DNA of 64,000 bases from Vibrio sp. 10N. GTDB taxonomy: Bacteria; Pseudomonadota; Gammaproteobacteria; Enterobacterales; Vibrionaceae. The stretch spans positions 3,162,001-3,226,000 of the forward strand of contig NZ_BTPM01000001.1 in NCBI RefSeq assembly GCF_036245475.1. Direction: 5' to 3'. The notes below the pieces were generated by a model. The model did no database searches. It was not told the DNA's origin and worked only from the letters and a program-made list of their open reading frames with translations. The first letter of the stretch is position 1. Each line of letters begins with the position of its first letter. Shown here one piece after another: positions 49,781 through 59,307 of the stretch. Both the position numbers and the translations under genes were made by a program.

Positions 49781-50828
49781 CACGTTCAATGTTCTCCCAA
49801 GAGGTCGCGTCACCAAAATTAACGTCAACTTTGACTGACTTTCCGATAAGCTCCTCAAAGTACTTCGGAGGTAACCCGTATCCAGGGCGTACTCTTCGGA
49901 TATGCTCTCGCGTAATCTCTTCACCCGCTTTCAACGGTTTTACGAAGTAAATGGAACGTCGAAACTTCATACTTGCTTCTTCTACCGGCTTACGCTCATA
50001 GCCTGCTTGACCAATTGCTTTCCAAGCAGACTCGGTATCCAAGCACAAGGTTTTCAGTTCTTCAGGCTCAAGAGAGAACTCAGAATCAGGACCTTTATCT
50101 TCACGGCTAAGGGTGACATGCTTTTCAATTAGGCTTGCCCCCATCACAATCGATGCGACAGAAACGGCTGTACCTAAGGTGTGGTCTGATAGTCCAACAA
50201 CACAGTCAAACTCTTTAGCAATATCAGGAATGGTAGCGAGATTCGCTTGATCCACTGGCGATGGATACCCACTAATACAGTGCAAAACAACAAGTTCTTG
50301 ACAACCATTATCGCGCGCCGTGCTCACTGCCTCCGAGATCTCCTCGTAGTTTGCCATTCCAGTAGACATAATCATTGGCTTGCCTGTTTGAGCAACACGC
50401 TTAATCAACGGTAAATCGGTGAGTTCAAATGATGCAATTTTATAAGCTGGCGCATCGAGCTCTTCCAGCAAATCCACAGCTGTTTCATCAAATGGGGTAG
50501 AGAAAACCGTGATTCCTACTTCTCTCGCTTTCTCAAACATCGCTTTATGCCACTCGAAAGGAGTATGTGCCCATTGATACAAATCGTAGAGTTTATATCC
50601 GTCCCAAAGACCACCTTCTACCTGAAAGTCTGGTTTATCACAGTCGATGGTCATCGTATCCGGGGTGTAAGTCTGGAGCTTAATAGCGTCTGCACCGGCA
50701 CGTTTCGCCATCTCTATCGTTTCAAACGCTCGATCGATCGAACCGTTGTGGTTTGCAGATAACTCAGCAATGATGTAGGGCTTGCTGTTTGGGCCAATGG
50801 TGCGCCCTTCAATTTTAATTTCTTTCAT
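49773..50828 (-). CDS. pseI: Pseudaminic acid synthase
   Basis: PseI condenses 6-deoxy-AltdiNAc with phosphoenolpyruvate to form pseudaminic acid. It has a NeuB-type TIM barrel (YIIAELSANHNGSIDRAFETIEMAKRAGADAIKLQTY) and a C-terminal SAF/antifreeze-like domain (about 285-345, RRSIYFVKPLKAGEEITREHIRRVRPG). The SANHNG variant is typical of PseI rather than NeuB. The length of 351 aa is normal. Confidence 0.95.
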   Translation of the reverse strand: MKEIKIEGRTIGPNSKPYIIAELSANHNGSIDRAFETIEMAKRAGADAIKLQTYTPDTMTIDCDKPDFQVEGGLWDGYKLYDLYQWAHTPFEWHKAMFEKAREVGITVFSTPFDETAVDLLEELDAPAYKIASFELTDLPLIKRVAQTGKPMIMSTGMANYEEISEAVSTARDNGCQELVVLHCISGYPSPVDQANLATIPDIAKEFDCVVGLSDHTLGTAVSVASIVMGASLIEKHVTLSREDKGPDSEFSLEPEELKTLCLDTESAWKAIGQAGYERKPVEEASMKFRRSIYFVKPLKAGEEITREHIRRVRPGYGLPPKYFEELIGKSVKVDVNFGDATSWENIERGE

Positions 50829-50829
50829 A

Positions 50830-51525
50830 TTACTTACTCAAATCACTCTTCACGATACTCACACGAGCGTGCAATTGACCGTGTTCATCTATCTCTGCTT
50901 GACTGAATTCTAAACGAAAATCACCATGCTCCAAAAACGCCATCGGATAGGTCTCGGCATCTAACATGCGAATATGGTCGTATACGTAGTCAATATCCCC
51001 TTCACTTGGCAGTGCACTCTGCTCCGGCGTCCGTCGTTTAAACAAGGTGACTTCACCTTCTTGCTCTTTCGGCTCTGGCTCATCAGTGGCAATCTCTCGG
51101 GCCAGTTCAAGCATCAATGGTGCCATTCGATGGAAAATATCTTGGGCCGTCCCCTCCAGCGAAAGCGGAAGTTTACGATAAACAGGACCAGCATCTAACT
51201 CACTTACCATTCTAAGTGCACTAAGCTTGGTTTCAGTGTGCCCTCTTACAATCAGGTTTTGTAAAGGACTGCCACCTCGCCCATAAGGAACATCGGCCAT
51301 GTGGAAACAGACACATTCCCATCGTTCAAGTATCGCACTTGGTACAATCCAACTCCAATGAGGGAAGAAGATATAACGTGGGTTTAACTTCTCGAGTAGT
51401 TCTACTGTCAGCTCAGTATGATCGGTAACTAAATGCCAGTTACCAGGAAGTGTATCTTTCACTTTTTGGAACTGTTCGATGTTCCAAGGTTTTATGGTAG
51501 CGACAAGGTAATTATTCGACGTCAT
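50830..51525 (-). CDS. Formyltransferase-fold protein 2 of the pse cluster
   Basis: The protein has the methionyl-tRNA/sugar formyltransferase core: CFHMADVPYGRGGSPLQNLI (catalytic-type H75) and SELDAGPVYRKLPL (D111), with a C-terminal domain (TYPMAFLEHGDFRLEFSQ). The Asn usually two residues before the His is Cys73. I chose the ATG at 51525 (231 aa), which overlaps the previous gene by 14 nt. With its neighbour it occupies the place of pseH between pseG and pseI. Likely role: N-formylation of a nucleotide sugar; inferred. Confidence 0.75.
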   Translation of the reverse strand: MTSNNYLVATIKPWNIEQFQKVKDTLPGNWHLVTDHTELTVELLEKLNPRYIFFPHWSWIVPSAILERWECVCFHMADVPYGRGGSPLQNLIVRGHTETKLSALRMVSELDAGPVYRKLPLSLEGTAQDIFHRMAPLMLELAREIATDEPEPKEQEGEVTLFKRRTPEQSALPSEGDIDYVYDHIRMLDAETYPMAFLEHGDFRLEFSQAEIDEHGQLHARVSIVKSDLSK

Positions 51526-52165
51526 ATTCTGAAATCTCGAGTTTGTATGTTTTCCCACGATGGTGAAAAAACGCAGGAAAATTATCATTATCAACTGTAC
51601 GTAATAGGTCAAACTGTTGCTCTAGCGTTTTCTCAATCGACAACTCACTATCGCGAGGAGTACGTCGGGCGTAAAAAGATTCCACGCCATGCTGTTTGAT
51701 AGGAGTAATGCTCTGAGAGTCATTTAGAAACTTAATGCACAGCGCTAATGTGGCTTGCCCTTGCTTAGCCCTCCACTCATGGTATAGCTCATTTCCAGAA
51801 AGTGAAAAACTGTCTTGAAGCCAAATATCCCCACTGTCTGCGGCTTCTGATGCTTCTATCAAACAAATTGGAATATCTTGTTTCCCCTCAAGGATCTGCC
51901 ATGCCACCGGCGCAAAGCCTTTACCTTCAGGGAGGGCACTTTCATGCACGACGAGATTTAGCGCACTTTTTTTCAGATTTTCCGGACTCACCAATTGAGT
52001 ACAACCAATAAAAAAGCTGACATCACTTTGAACCAACTCATGCTGATTGCGTGCAAAAGTTACGTCCAGTCCCATTTTTTTGCAAGCCGTCACCAACTGT
52101 TCTGCATACGGGAGTACCCACGAGTCATTATCAACCAATACATTGACTGTTTTTATGTTCTTCAT
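51512..52165 (-). CDS. Formyltransferase-fold protein 1 of the pse cluster
   Basis: A 217-aa protein with formyltransferase features: LVVHESALPEGKGFAPVAWQ (H74; compare H-x-SLLP-x4-G-P in the family) and EAADSGDIW (D110). The Asn normally at position -2 from the His is Val72, so the classical Asn-His-Asp triad is incomplete. A C-terminal FPAFFHHRGKTYKLEI resembles the C-terminal formyltransferase domain. It overlaps pseG by four bases (ATGA). Together with the next gene it may replace PseH. Confidence 0.75.
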   Translation of the reverse strand: MKNIKTVNVLVDNDSWVLPYAEQLVTACKKMGLDVTFARNQHELVQSDVSFFIGCTQLVSPENLKKSALNLVVHESALPEGKGFAPVAWQILEGKQDIPICLIEASEAADSGDIWLQDSFSLSGNELYHEWRAKQGQATLALCIKFLNDSQSITPIKQHGVESFYARRTPRDSELSIEKTLEQQFDLLRTVDNDNFPAFFHHRGKTYKLEISEYDVE

Positions 52166-53250
52166 TGCGTTAAAACTCCTACCACGCGTTGAGTACCAAG
52201 CCCATCACTCACTTTAAAACAGCTTGCGACCATTTTACTGTATGTGTTCGTATCAAAGGTCTTATATAACAGCTCTTTGATGGTGTCTGGTTGATCAATA
52301 AGTTCAAAAACAGAAACCGCACCAAATTGGTTGAGCATCGACAAGATAGTCTTTTGATTGCTCGCAAAAGCAACCAATATGCTTGGAAGACCCATTGCGC
52401 AACGCTCCCAAGAAGCCGTCCCCGCTGCGCCAAAGCACACGTCATGCTCTAGCATTAGCTCTGCAACGTTAGACACGCCAGAAAGGAGCTCTATGCGACT
52501 ATCGGATCCAAATGCCAGCTCTATCGCCTCACGATGAGGTGCAGTAGGACCTAACACCACGGTGATTTTTGAAATTGAAGATTCCGGCTGTATGGCATTT
52601 AACACCGTCGCCGTCACATTAAGGTGATCAGTCCCCCCCATCATCACGAGAATACGCTTTGCGGTCTCATCAAAGCCCAAACGACGAACATCTCTAGCTT
52701 CAGAGCTTAATGAAGCAAACTCAGGCCTAAGCAAGGCAAATGGAGTACCTAGCATTAATTGACAATGCCTGGGTACACGCGAGGAATAATCCGAATCTAA
52801 GCGCATAAAAGTCTGATCTAAAAGATAGTCACACTCGTGGTCTCTATCTGCCAAGTCATCAATAACCAAAATCTTCGTTGTGTCAGAGTGTGCTTTAACT
52901 ATCGAGTGCCACACTCTGTCGATACCGTAATGATCGACAATCACCAAATCAGGGGCTTTCTCGAAGTATTGCAGGCTCATTGCGATGGTTTGTCTTGCAT
53001 CAGCTTGTTGAGAGCCACCTAACCATTTTGAGTGCTCGAGAGCGCCCTCTTCGTCTTTACTATCGACAGAGAGTAGCCGTGCCGTAAAATCTTCATTTTC
53101 TAGATGACGAACAATGTTTCCATTATGATCTTTGCAGACAAAAACAATCGTATGCCCTGCTGCTCTAAGCGCCTTAGCGAGCGTCAGACACCGCATTACG
53201 TGACCTGTACCGATTTCTATACCTGAATCAGCTCGAATGACAATATTCAC
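52162..53250 (-). CDS. pseG: UDP-2,4-diacetamido-2,4,6-trideoxy-beta-L-altropyranose hydrolase
   Basis: PseG removes UDP from the activated altrose derivative. It is a GT-B/MurG-like hydrolase with the active-site motif GTGHVMRCLTLA near the N-terminus and GAAGTASWERCAMGLPSI near the C-terminus. At 362 aa it is longer than the Campylobacter enzyme but within the range of other PseG proteins. The start is GTG overlapping the pseF stop (GTGA). Confidence 0.92.
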   Translation of the reverse strand: MNIVIRADSGIEIGTGHVMRCLTLAKALRAAGHTIVFVCKDHNGNIVRHLENEDFTARLLSVDSKDEEGALEHSKWLGGSQQADARQTIAMSLQYFEKAPDLVIVDHYGIDRVWHSIVKAHSDTTKILVIDDLADRDHECDYLLDQTFMRLDSDYSSRVPRHCQLMLGTPFALLRPEFASLSSEARDVRRLGFDETAKRILVMMGGTDHLNVTATVLNAIQPESSISKITVVLGPTAPHREAIELAFGSDSRIELLSGVSNVAELMLEHDVCFGAAGTASWERCAMGLPSILVAFASNQKTILSMLNQFGAVSVFELIDQPDTIKELLYKTFDTNTYSKMVASCFKVSDGLGTQRVVGVLTQ

Positions 53251-53939
53251 TCAAATGCTCCCTGTGAGCGAAGCACATGGTACATAGCCTCCGCTCTAAC
53301 CCAATCTTCTGGCGTATCTATATCTTGCACAAAGTGTCTCGGTAGCACTATCGGAGAAGTGGTGCCCGAAAAAAGGGGAACATCCTGAAGAAATGCTTGT
53401 GCCGTACCCCAATACACTTGACCAGCATCATGAAACATCTCTGGTAAATCTTGAGAACGTGTCATTCGATGTTCGGGCTCATTCAGCTCCAACATCTCTT
53501 CGTCGTTTACCCTGGCAGCTCGCTGAATAGGGAAAGGAAAGGACGTCACTGTCACTGCATAATCGCCGCCGCTTGCTTTCAAGGTGCTCAGTCCACAATT
53601 TAGCGTTTTTGTAGTCACAAACGGCGCGGTTGCATAGATACAACAAGCCTCACCATCAGAGATATTGAGCCTTCGCAACGCATCTGCAACCACCGCATTA
53701 GTCCCCGTGAAATCATCGGCTAGCTCCGGAGTGCGAATAAAAGGAACTTCAGCGCCGTACTCTCGGGCAACGTCAGCAATCTCCTGGTCATCAGTAGACA
53801 CAATCACCCTATCAAAACAACCTGCGCCGAGCGCAGCTTCAAGCGAATAGGCGATAATAGGTTTGCCATGAAACAGTTTGATGTTCTTTCGAGGGATCCT
53901 TTTACTTCCCCCTCGGGCTGGAATAACGGCTACTCTCAT
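53247..53939 (-). CDS. pseF: CMP-pseudaminic acid synthetase
   Basis: PseF activates pseudaminic acid with CTP. The CMP-sugar synthetase motifs IPARGGSKRIPRKNIK and STDDQEIADVAREYGAEVPFIRT are present; MFHDAGQVYWG and FVQDIDTPEDW are typical of PseF over NeuA. The length of 230 aa is normal. It lies between pseC and pseG. Confidence 0.95.
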   Translation of the reverse strand: MRVAVIPARGGSKRIPRKNIKLFHGKPIIAYSLEAALGAGCFDRVIVSTDDQEIADVAREYGAEVPFIRTPELADDFTGTNAVVADALRRLNISDGEACCIYATAPFVTTKTLNCGLSTLKASGGDYAVTVTSFPFPIQRAARVNDEEMLELNEPEHRMTRSQDLPEMFHDAGQVYWGTAQAFLQDVPLFSGTTSPIVLPRHFVQDIDTPEDWVRAEAMYHVLRSQGAFE

Positions 53940-53944
53940 CTTTA

Positions 53945-55117
53945 TTACCCCACCAAAATTTTCGACAACACCTCAACAACCTCATCTTGTTGTTGTTGAG
54001 TCATTGCATGGAACATAGGGAGAGAGATGGCTTCTTGATAGTACTGTTCAGAGTCAGGATAGTCACCAGTGCGATGACCTTTCGCTTGATAGTAAGGCTG
54101 AGTATGTACAGGAATATAGTGCAAGTTCACGCCAATCCCATTGTCACGGAGTGCATCAAACACTTCGCGATGCGACAATCTAATATCGTCAAGCTTTAAC
54201 CTGATTACGTATAAATGCAGACCTGAATAAGTATTCTCAAGTTGATAAGGGAGCGTTACCGGCAAGTGAGCCAATTTCTCATAATATCGTTCTGCTAAAC
54301 GATGTCGGGCAGCAACAAACTCATTGAGTCGCTTCATTTGCGTAACACCCAGCGCAGCTTGCAGCTCGGTCATACGATAATTAAACCCAAGGTCAATCTG
54401 TTGGTAATACCAACCACCATGACTTTCACCAACCATTTGCTCACTATCGCGAGTAATACCATGACTGCGAAGCAGCGCCATTTTGTCTGCGAGAGCTTTG
54501 TTGTTTGTCACCGCAGCACCGCCTTCGGCGGTCGTCACGATTTTAACTGGGTGAAAACTAAACACGGTAATGTCAGAGTACGCGCAATTTCCAATCGGCT
54601 CATCATGATATCGCCCACCAATTGCATGGGAAGCATCTTCAATCACCTTAAAGCCATACTCTTTAGCCAGTGCAGATATCGCCTGCATATCACAAGGCTG
54701 ACCACAAAGGTGAACTGGAACAACTACCTTAGGCAAGGTGCCATTTGCTTTCGCTGCGATGAGTTTCTGTTCCAGCTTTTTCGGACACATATTGTAAGTG
54801 GCAGGATCAATATCAACAAAGTCCACCTTGGCACCGCAATACAAACCGCAGTTGGCAGAGGCGACGAACGTTACTGGCGATGTCCACAACCAGTCACCTT
54901 CACCTAGCCCTAAAGCTAAGCAGGCCACATGCAGAGCAGACGTTGCACTGTTCATTGCTAACGCATATTTCGCACCTGTATGCTCCGTCAACGCTTTTTC
55001 AAACTCAGGCACTTTTGGTCCCTGTGTTAGAAAGTCTGACTTAAGAACCTCAAGCACTGAATCTATATCTTGTTGATCGATATCTTGTTTGCCGTAAGGA
55101 ATCACGTTCTTTCTCAC
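53945..55117 (-). CDS. pseC: UDP-4-amino-4,6-dideoxy-N-acetyl-beta-L-altrosamine transaminase
   Basis: PseC aminates the 4-keto sugar made by PseB. It is a DegT/DnrJ/EryC1 PLP enzyme: the PLP-contact motif is EDASHAIGGRY (D161) and the Schiff-base lysine is K192 in FSFHPVKIVTTAEGG. The length of 390 aa is typical. The start is GTG overlapping the pseB stop (GTGA). Confidence 0.95.
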   Translation of the reverse strand: MRKNVIPYGKQDIDQQDIDSVLEVLKSDFLTQGPKVPEFEKALTEHTGAKYALAMNSATSALHVACLALGLGEGDWLWTSPVTFVASANCGLYCGAKVDFVDIDPATYNMCPKKLEQKLIAAKANGTLPKVVVPVHLCGQPCDMQAISALAKEYGFKVIEDASHAIGGRYHDEPIGNCAYSDITVFSFHPVKIVTTAEGGAAVTNNKALADKMALLRSHGITRDSEQMVGESHGGWYYQQIDLGFNYRMTELQAALGVTQMKRLNEFVAARHRLAERYYEKLAHLPVTLPYQLENTYSGLHLYVIRLKLDDIRLSHREVFDALRDNGIGVNLHYIPVHTQPYYQAKGHRTGDYPDSEQYYQEAISLPMFHAMTQQQQDEVVEVLSKILVG

Positions 55118-56127
55118 ACTGTAAATTGAGGATCAATATGTTCTTTGATTAACTCTCGCAAACCTTCAACGGTTTCCCATTCAGTGTTAGTGCCCGAATT
55201 ATACTTGAAACCAAACGGTACTTTTTCTGCTTTGTGATGATCTAGATACTCAGCTTCCGTATAGGTAAACGAAACCGACGGCAAAATAGCGTAGTACTTG
55301 CCCAAGTCAATCGTGTTAAGAGAATCTGTATCAGTGATCATTTCTTCGTGAAGCTTCTCTCCAGGTCGGATGCCCACCACCTTTGTTTTACACTCTGGAG
55401 CAATCGCCTTTGCGATGTCCAAAATCTTGTAAGATGGAATTTTAGGTACAAAAATCTCACCACCAAGGTGATGTTCAAGCGCATACATCACCATGTTGAC
55501 GCCATCTTGCAAAGAAATGTTAAAGCGTGTCATCTCTTCATGAGTAATTGGCAGCACGCCTTCTTCTTTCTTCTTCATAAAGAATGGGATAACCGAACCA
55601 CGCGAGCCCATAACGTTTCCATAACGAACTACACTGAAACGAATGTCCTTCGAACCTTTAATATTATTCGCTGCGGTAAACAACTTATCTGATGCTAGTT
55701 TCGTCGCACCGTAAAGATTGATTGGAGCACAAGCCTTATCGGTTGAAAGTGCTACTACGTCTTTAACACCACATTGCAGAGCCGCTTGAATCACATTCTC
55801 TGCACCGTCTACGTTAGTACGAATGCACTCCGTAGGGTTATACTCTGCGGTGTCTACTTGTTTAATCGCCGCTGCGTGAATAATGACATCAACGCCTTCA
55901 CAAGCCTGGATCATACGATTCTGATCGCGAACATCACCAATAAAAAAGCGCAGTTGTGGGTAGTCATGGTGAGGATACTGTTGCTTCAGTTCAAACTGCT
56001 TTAGTTCATCACGCGAGAAGATAATAATCTTCTTCACGTCCGCATATCGCTCCAAGATTGTCTTGATGAATTGCTTACCGAACGACCCAGTGCCGCCAGT
56101 GATTAATACTGATTTGTTATTTAGCAT
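55114..56127 (-). CDS. pseB: UDP-N-acetylglucosamine 4,6-dehydratase (inverting)
   Basis: PseB is the first enzyme of the pseudaminic acid pathway. It is a soluble SDR with VLITGGTGSFGKQF at the N-terminus and the catalytic region STDKACAPINLYGATK. The C-terminal ...ECKTKVVGIRPGEKLHEEMI is conserved. I chose the ATG at 56127 (MLNNKSVLITGG, 337 aa). It is the first gene of the operon and is preceded by a leader with a perfect ops element. Confidence 0.95.
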   Translation of the reverse strand: MLNNKSVLITGGTGSFGKQFIKTILERYADVKKIIIFSRDELKQFELKQQYPHHDYPQLRFFIGDVRDQNRMIQACEGVDVIIHAAAIKQVDTAEYNPTECIRTNVDGAENVIQAALQCGVKDVVALSTDKACAPINLYGATKLASDKLFTAANNIKGSKDIRFSVVRYGNVMGSRGSVIPFFMKKKEEGVLPITHEEMTRFNISLQDGVNMVMYALEHHLGGEIFVPKIPSYKILDIAKAIAPECKTKVVGIRPGEKLHEEMITDTDSLNTIDLGKYYAILPSVSFTYTEAEYLDHHKAEKVPFGFKYNSGTNTEWETVEGLRELIKEHIDPQFTV

Positions 56128-56251
56128 TGTTGTTGACCTGTATTGATAGGTGATCACGTTAGCTAGCGGCTCACCAATTTAAGCGTAAAAGCCGTTGATA
56201 ACCTTTCTAAGTAAACGCAAGTTACGTTAAATGATATGAAATGGTTTCAAA

Positions 56252-56263
56252 CACGCTACCGCC
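56252..56263 (-). promoter_or_regulatory. RfaH ops element in the pse operon leader
   Basis: Read on the minus strand the sequence is GGCGGTAGCGTG, an exact match to the 12-nt ops consensus that pauses RNA polymerase and recruits RfaH. It lies 125 nt before pseB in a 308-bp gene-free region (56128-56435), which must also hold the operon promoter. Confidence 0.85.
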
Positions 56264-56435
56264 CTTGAGTCACGCCCTCAAAAGCAGATTACTAATTCAC
56301 ATCCCAACTTCCACATCGAGCATCTAAAAACTAAATGCCAGAGAGTAGCAAGCGTAGGTAACGCAGAATTGTACCTGAGTTAACAAGGTCGTGCGACTCT
56401 TTCACTTATTCATCTCTGGTACCGAAGTACCACTT

Positions 56436-57809
56436 TCACTCTATAACCAGTTTAGCATTCTTCAATTCATTGCATTTTCGCGTCAAAGTGCATTGTGAAG
56501 ACGCCTCTCCATGAATAAGGTGCACTTGTTTCAAAGTATCCTGACACCCTGCCACAAACTTGAGAAGATCTTGCTGGTCGGCATGCGCAGAATACCCGGA
56601 CATCGAGTGTATCTTGGCACTGACATCAACTTGCCGCCCCTCGATTGTTACTGAGGCGCATCCGCTCTGAATCTCACGCCCTAACGTGCCACCAGCCTGA
56701 TAACCACAAAACACCACATCGGTTCTTTCATCAGGCAGGAGCGCTTTTAGGTAGTCCACAATGCGTCCACCCTGGCACATACCAGAAGCCGCAATCACTA
56801 TCGCAGGTTCACCGCTGGTCGCGAGGCGATTAACTAGCCTTGTGTGCTCTCGGTGAGATTCCACCACAATACATTGATCAAAGCTGAGCGGGCGCTGCCC
56901 ACGCAAGACCTTTGCTTTTGCCTCTCTATTCCAAAGCTTACGGTAACGCCGATAGGCATTGGTCACCTTTGCCGCGAGTGGTGAATCCACAATAATAGGT
57001 AAGCGCTCACTTAGCTGATGTTGCGACAGCAAGCTTTCTATATCAAACAGCAGCTCTTGGGTCCGCCCAACGCTAAATGCAGGAATTAAAATGACGCCCC
57101 CGTCACTCAGGCTACGTTGAATGACCTCAAGCAGTCGCTTGGAGCGGGTCTCAACGTTTTCATGATGCTTATCCCCATAGGTGGATTCCAAAAACAGATA
57201 GTCAGCTCGTTTAGGTGGTTTAGGATCGGGCAGCAATGGAGTGTGGCTTGGTCCGAGATCCCCAGAAAACACCACCACTTCTTTGTTAGGAAGCATAATT
57301 TCGACATAAGCACTACCCAGTATATGACCGGCAGGCTGAAACCGAATATGAGTAAAGTAGCCTTGCTGGGCACTTTTGATAGGAACCCACTCGTTGTATT
57401 TCACTGGTCGAAGCTTACGAGCAATCCACTGCACAATATGCGTTCGTTGAGACTGGGTCAGACCCGCTTGAAACTTGAGCCCATCTTCTAGCATCAGCGG
57501 GACTAAATGCGCCGTTGCCTGCGTGCAATATATCGGCTCTCGAAAGCCAGCCGCCACCAGCCAAGGAAGTCGGCCTATGTGGTCAATGTGGGCATGAGTA
57601 AGCACTAACGCACGAATATGAGAGATTGTAAACTCAATATCTAGCGAGCCCTGTTTGACATCGCTCCCTTGAAACAGACCACAATCAATGAGTAACGAGT
57701 TCCCCTTCACACTCAGCTCATGGCACGAGCCCGTCACAGATGCCTTGCCACCATGATGTATCACGCTTACCTCATTGGTTAGTGATACCGCTTTTTTAGA
57801 CATTGGCAT
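56436..57809 (-). CDS. rjg: MBL-fold beta-CASP RNA exonuclease-like protein
   Basis: A metallo-beta-lactamase fold with the zinc motif THAHIDHIGRLP, further ligands in PAGHILGSAYVEI and SGDLG, and a beta-CASP insert (ESTYGDKHH, SPLAAKVTNAYRRY, ASGMCQGGRIVDYL, SGYSAHADQQDLL). This is the CPSF/mRNA 3'-end-processing-like family. In V. cholerae the homologue rjg bounds the O-antigen locus, which matches its place here. I chose the ATG at 57809 behind AAGGAG (457 aa); the frame to 57941 runs into the next small gene. Confidence 0.9.
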   Translation of the reverse strand: MPMSKKAVSLTNEVSVIHHGGKASVTGSCHELSVKGNSLLIDCGLFQGSDVKQGSLDIEFTISHIRALVLTHAHIDHIGRLPWLVAAGFREPIYCTQATAHLVPLMLEDGLKFQAGLTQSQRTHIVQWIARKLRPVKYNEWVPIKSAQQGYFTHIRFQPAGHILGSAYVEIMLPNKEVVVFSGDLGPSHTPLLPDPKPPKRADYLFLESTYGDKHHENVETRSKRLLEVIQRSLSDGGVILIPAFSVGRTQELLFDIESLLSQHQLSERLPIIVDSPLAAKVTNAYRRYRKLWNREAKAKVLRGQRPLSFDQCIVVESHREHTRLVNRLATSGEPAIVIAASGMCQGGRIVDYLKALLPDERTDVVFCGYQAGGTLGREIQSGCASVTIEGRQVDVSAKIHSMSGYSAHADQQDLLKFVAGCQDTLKQVHLIHGEASSQCTLTRKCNELKNAKLVIE

Positions 57810-58020
57810 TCTCGCTCCTTGTTGACTGTGTTTGTATAGAGAGCGCCTTAACTCTTGCAAAAAAAGCGCTGGAGAGGATCTCGACATAATCGGCTTCTTT
57901 ACGCCGCTCGCAGAAATCGAGCCATTTCGAGACATCGGCATTTTGAGTGTTGAGTGAGATGTTGCGATTCTGTCTTGAACGCGCAGATTGGATGGGAATT
58001 CGGTTGGTAATATACAGCAT
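57796..58020 (-). CDS. Small hypothetical protein, possible truncated hydrolase N-terminus, 74 aa
   Basis: The ATG at 58020 has a strong TAGGAGG site, so the frame is probably translated. It overlaps the rjg start by 14 nt and is likely coupled to it. The sequence MLYITNRIPIQ...NAQN-like...WLDFCERRKEADYVEILSSAFF reminds me of the first part of DUF900-type alpha/beta hydrolases, but the catalytic part is missing, so it may be a relic that now serves as leader for rjg. This resemblance is from memory and weak. Confidence 0.5.
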   Translation of the reverse strand: MLYITNRIPIQSARSRQNRNISLNTQNADVSKWLDFCERRKEADYVEILSSAFFARVKALSIQTQSTRSENANV

Positions 58021-58227
58021 GCTGCCTCCTATTGCTCATTGAGTCGGTGGAGGATAAAAAACAGCCGGGAGAGAAACTCGATGCGATTTACTATTTGCGA
58101 CCGAGAAGGCAAATAGGCGGGAAGTGTTGCACGCTATGACATAAAAGTGAAAACACTCTCAAAGAAAGTGATGAAAGGCAGCGCTACATTGAGCGCCGCC
58201 TCGCTGGCATAGAGTCATTTGAGCTAA

Positions 58228-59289
58228 TTAGTTGTTACCCAAGCGCTCTCTTGTGTAAGAACCATCAAGAACGCGAGTCCACCACTCTTTATTATTCAGA
58301 TACCATTCAACCGTTTTTCGGATACCCGATTCAAACGTTTCTTCTGGTTTCCAACCAAGTTCACGTTCAATCTTTGACGCATCGATAGCATAACGGACAT
58401 CGTGACCGGGACGATCTTTTACATAAGTAATCAAGCTTTGGTATTCATCTACACCTTCAGGCTTGTTCGGTACTAACTCTTCAAGCAATGCACAAATAGT
58501 TTTAACGACTTCGATGTTTGCCTTTTCGTTGTGGCCGCCAATGTTATAGGTTTCGCCAAGCTTACCTTCCGTCACTACCTTATAAAGGGCGCGGGCATGA
58601 TCTTCGACAAACAACCAATCACGAATTTGCATACCATCACCATAAACCGGCAGTGGCTTACCTTCTAGCGCATTAAGAATCATGAGCGGTATAAGCTTTT
58701 CTGGGAAATGGTAAGGGCCGTAGTTGTTGGAACAGTTGGTCACCAATACAGGGAATCCATAGGTACGCCCCCAAGCGCGAACGAGGTGATCAGAACCTGC
58801 TTTACTCGCTGAGTACGGGCTGCTTGGCTCGTAAGAGGTTTCTTCAGTGAACAAGTCATCGGTGCCTTCTAGATCGCCATATACTTCATCTGTGGAGATA
58901 TGGTGGAATCGAAACGCCGACTTTTTACTATCTTCTAAGGTGTTCCAATACTGTCGTGATACTTCCAACATATTGAAGGTACCTACAAGGTTGGTCTGAA
59001 TAAACGCAGATGGGCCATCAATAGAACGGTCGACGTGTGATTCAGCCGCTAGGTGCATTACCGCATCCGGTTTGTGCTGCTCAAACACACGTTGCAGCTC
59101 AGCAAAGTCACAAATATCGACTTGCTCAAAGGCGTAGTGTTCATTGCCAACAGCACCCGGCAATGACTCTAAATTACCCGCGTAAGTCAAACAATCGACA
59201 TTAACCACACTGTCTGTTGTATTACCTAAAATATGACGAACGACGGCACTACCGATAAAGCCTGCGCCACCTGTAACCAGAATTTTCAT
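58228..59289 (-). CDS. rmlB: dTDP-glucose 4,6-dehydratase
   Basis: RmlB makes dTDP-4-keto-6-deoxyglucose. The SDR motifs are [17 protein letters not shown], the catalytic [11 protein letters not shown] and [15 protein letters not shown]. The length of 353 aa is normal. The gene lies 18 nt after the DHH phosphoesterase gene. No rmlA, rmlC or rmlD lies in the window, so either they are elsewhere or the product goes to another dTDP-sugar. Confidence 0.95.
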   Translation of the reverse strand: MKILVTGGAGFIGSAVVRHILGNTTDSVVNVDCLTYAGNLESLPGAVGNEHYAFEQVDICDFAELQRVFEQHKPDAVMHLAAESHVDRSIDGPSAFIQTNLVGTFNMLEVSRQYWNTLEDSKKSAFRFHHISTDEVYGDLEGTDDLFTEETSYEPSSPYSASKAGSDHLVRAWGRTYGFPVLVTNCSNNYGPYHFPEKLIPLMILNALEGKPLPVYGDGMQIRDWLFVEDHARALYKVVTEGKLGETYNIGGHNEKANIEVVKTICALLEELVPNKPEGVDEYQSLITYVKDRPGHDVRYAIDASKIERELGWKPEETFESGIRKTVEWYLNNKEWWTRVLDGSYTRERLGNN

Positions 59290-59307
59290 AACGTTCCTTG
59301 ATTTATA

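Noticed and set aside
54302..54907. 201-aa plus-strand frame inside pseC
   Set aside because: It is an antisense shadow of the well-supported pseC gene; no start context or protein features.
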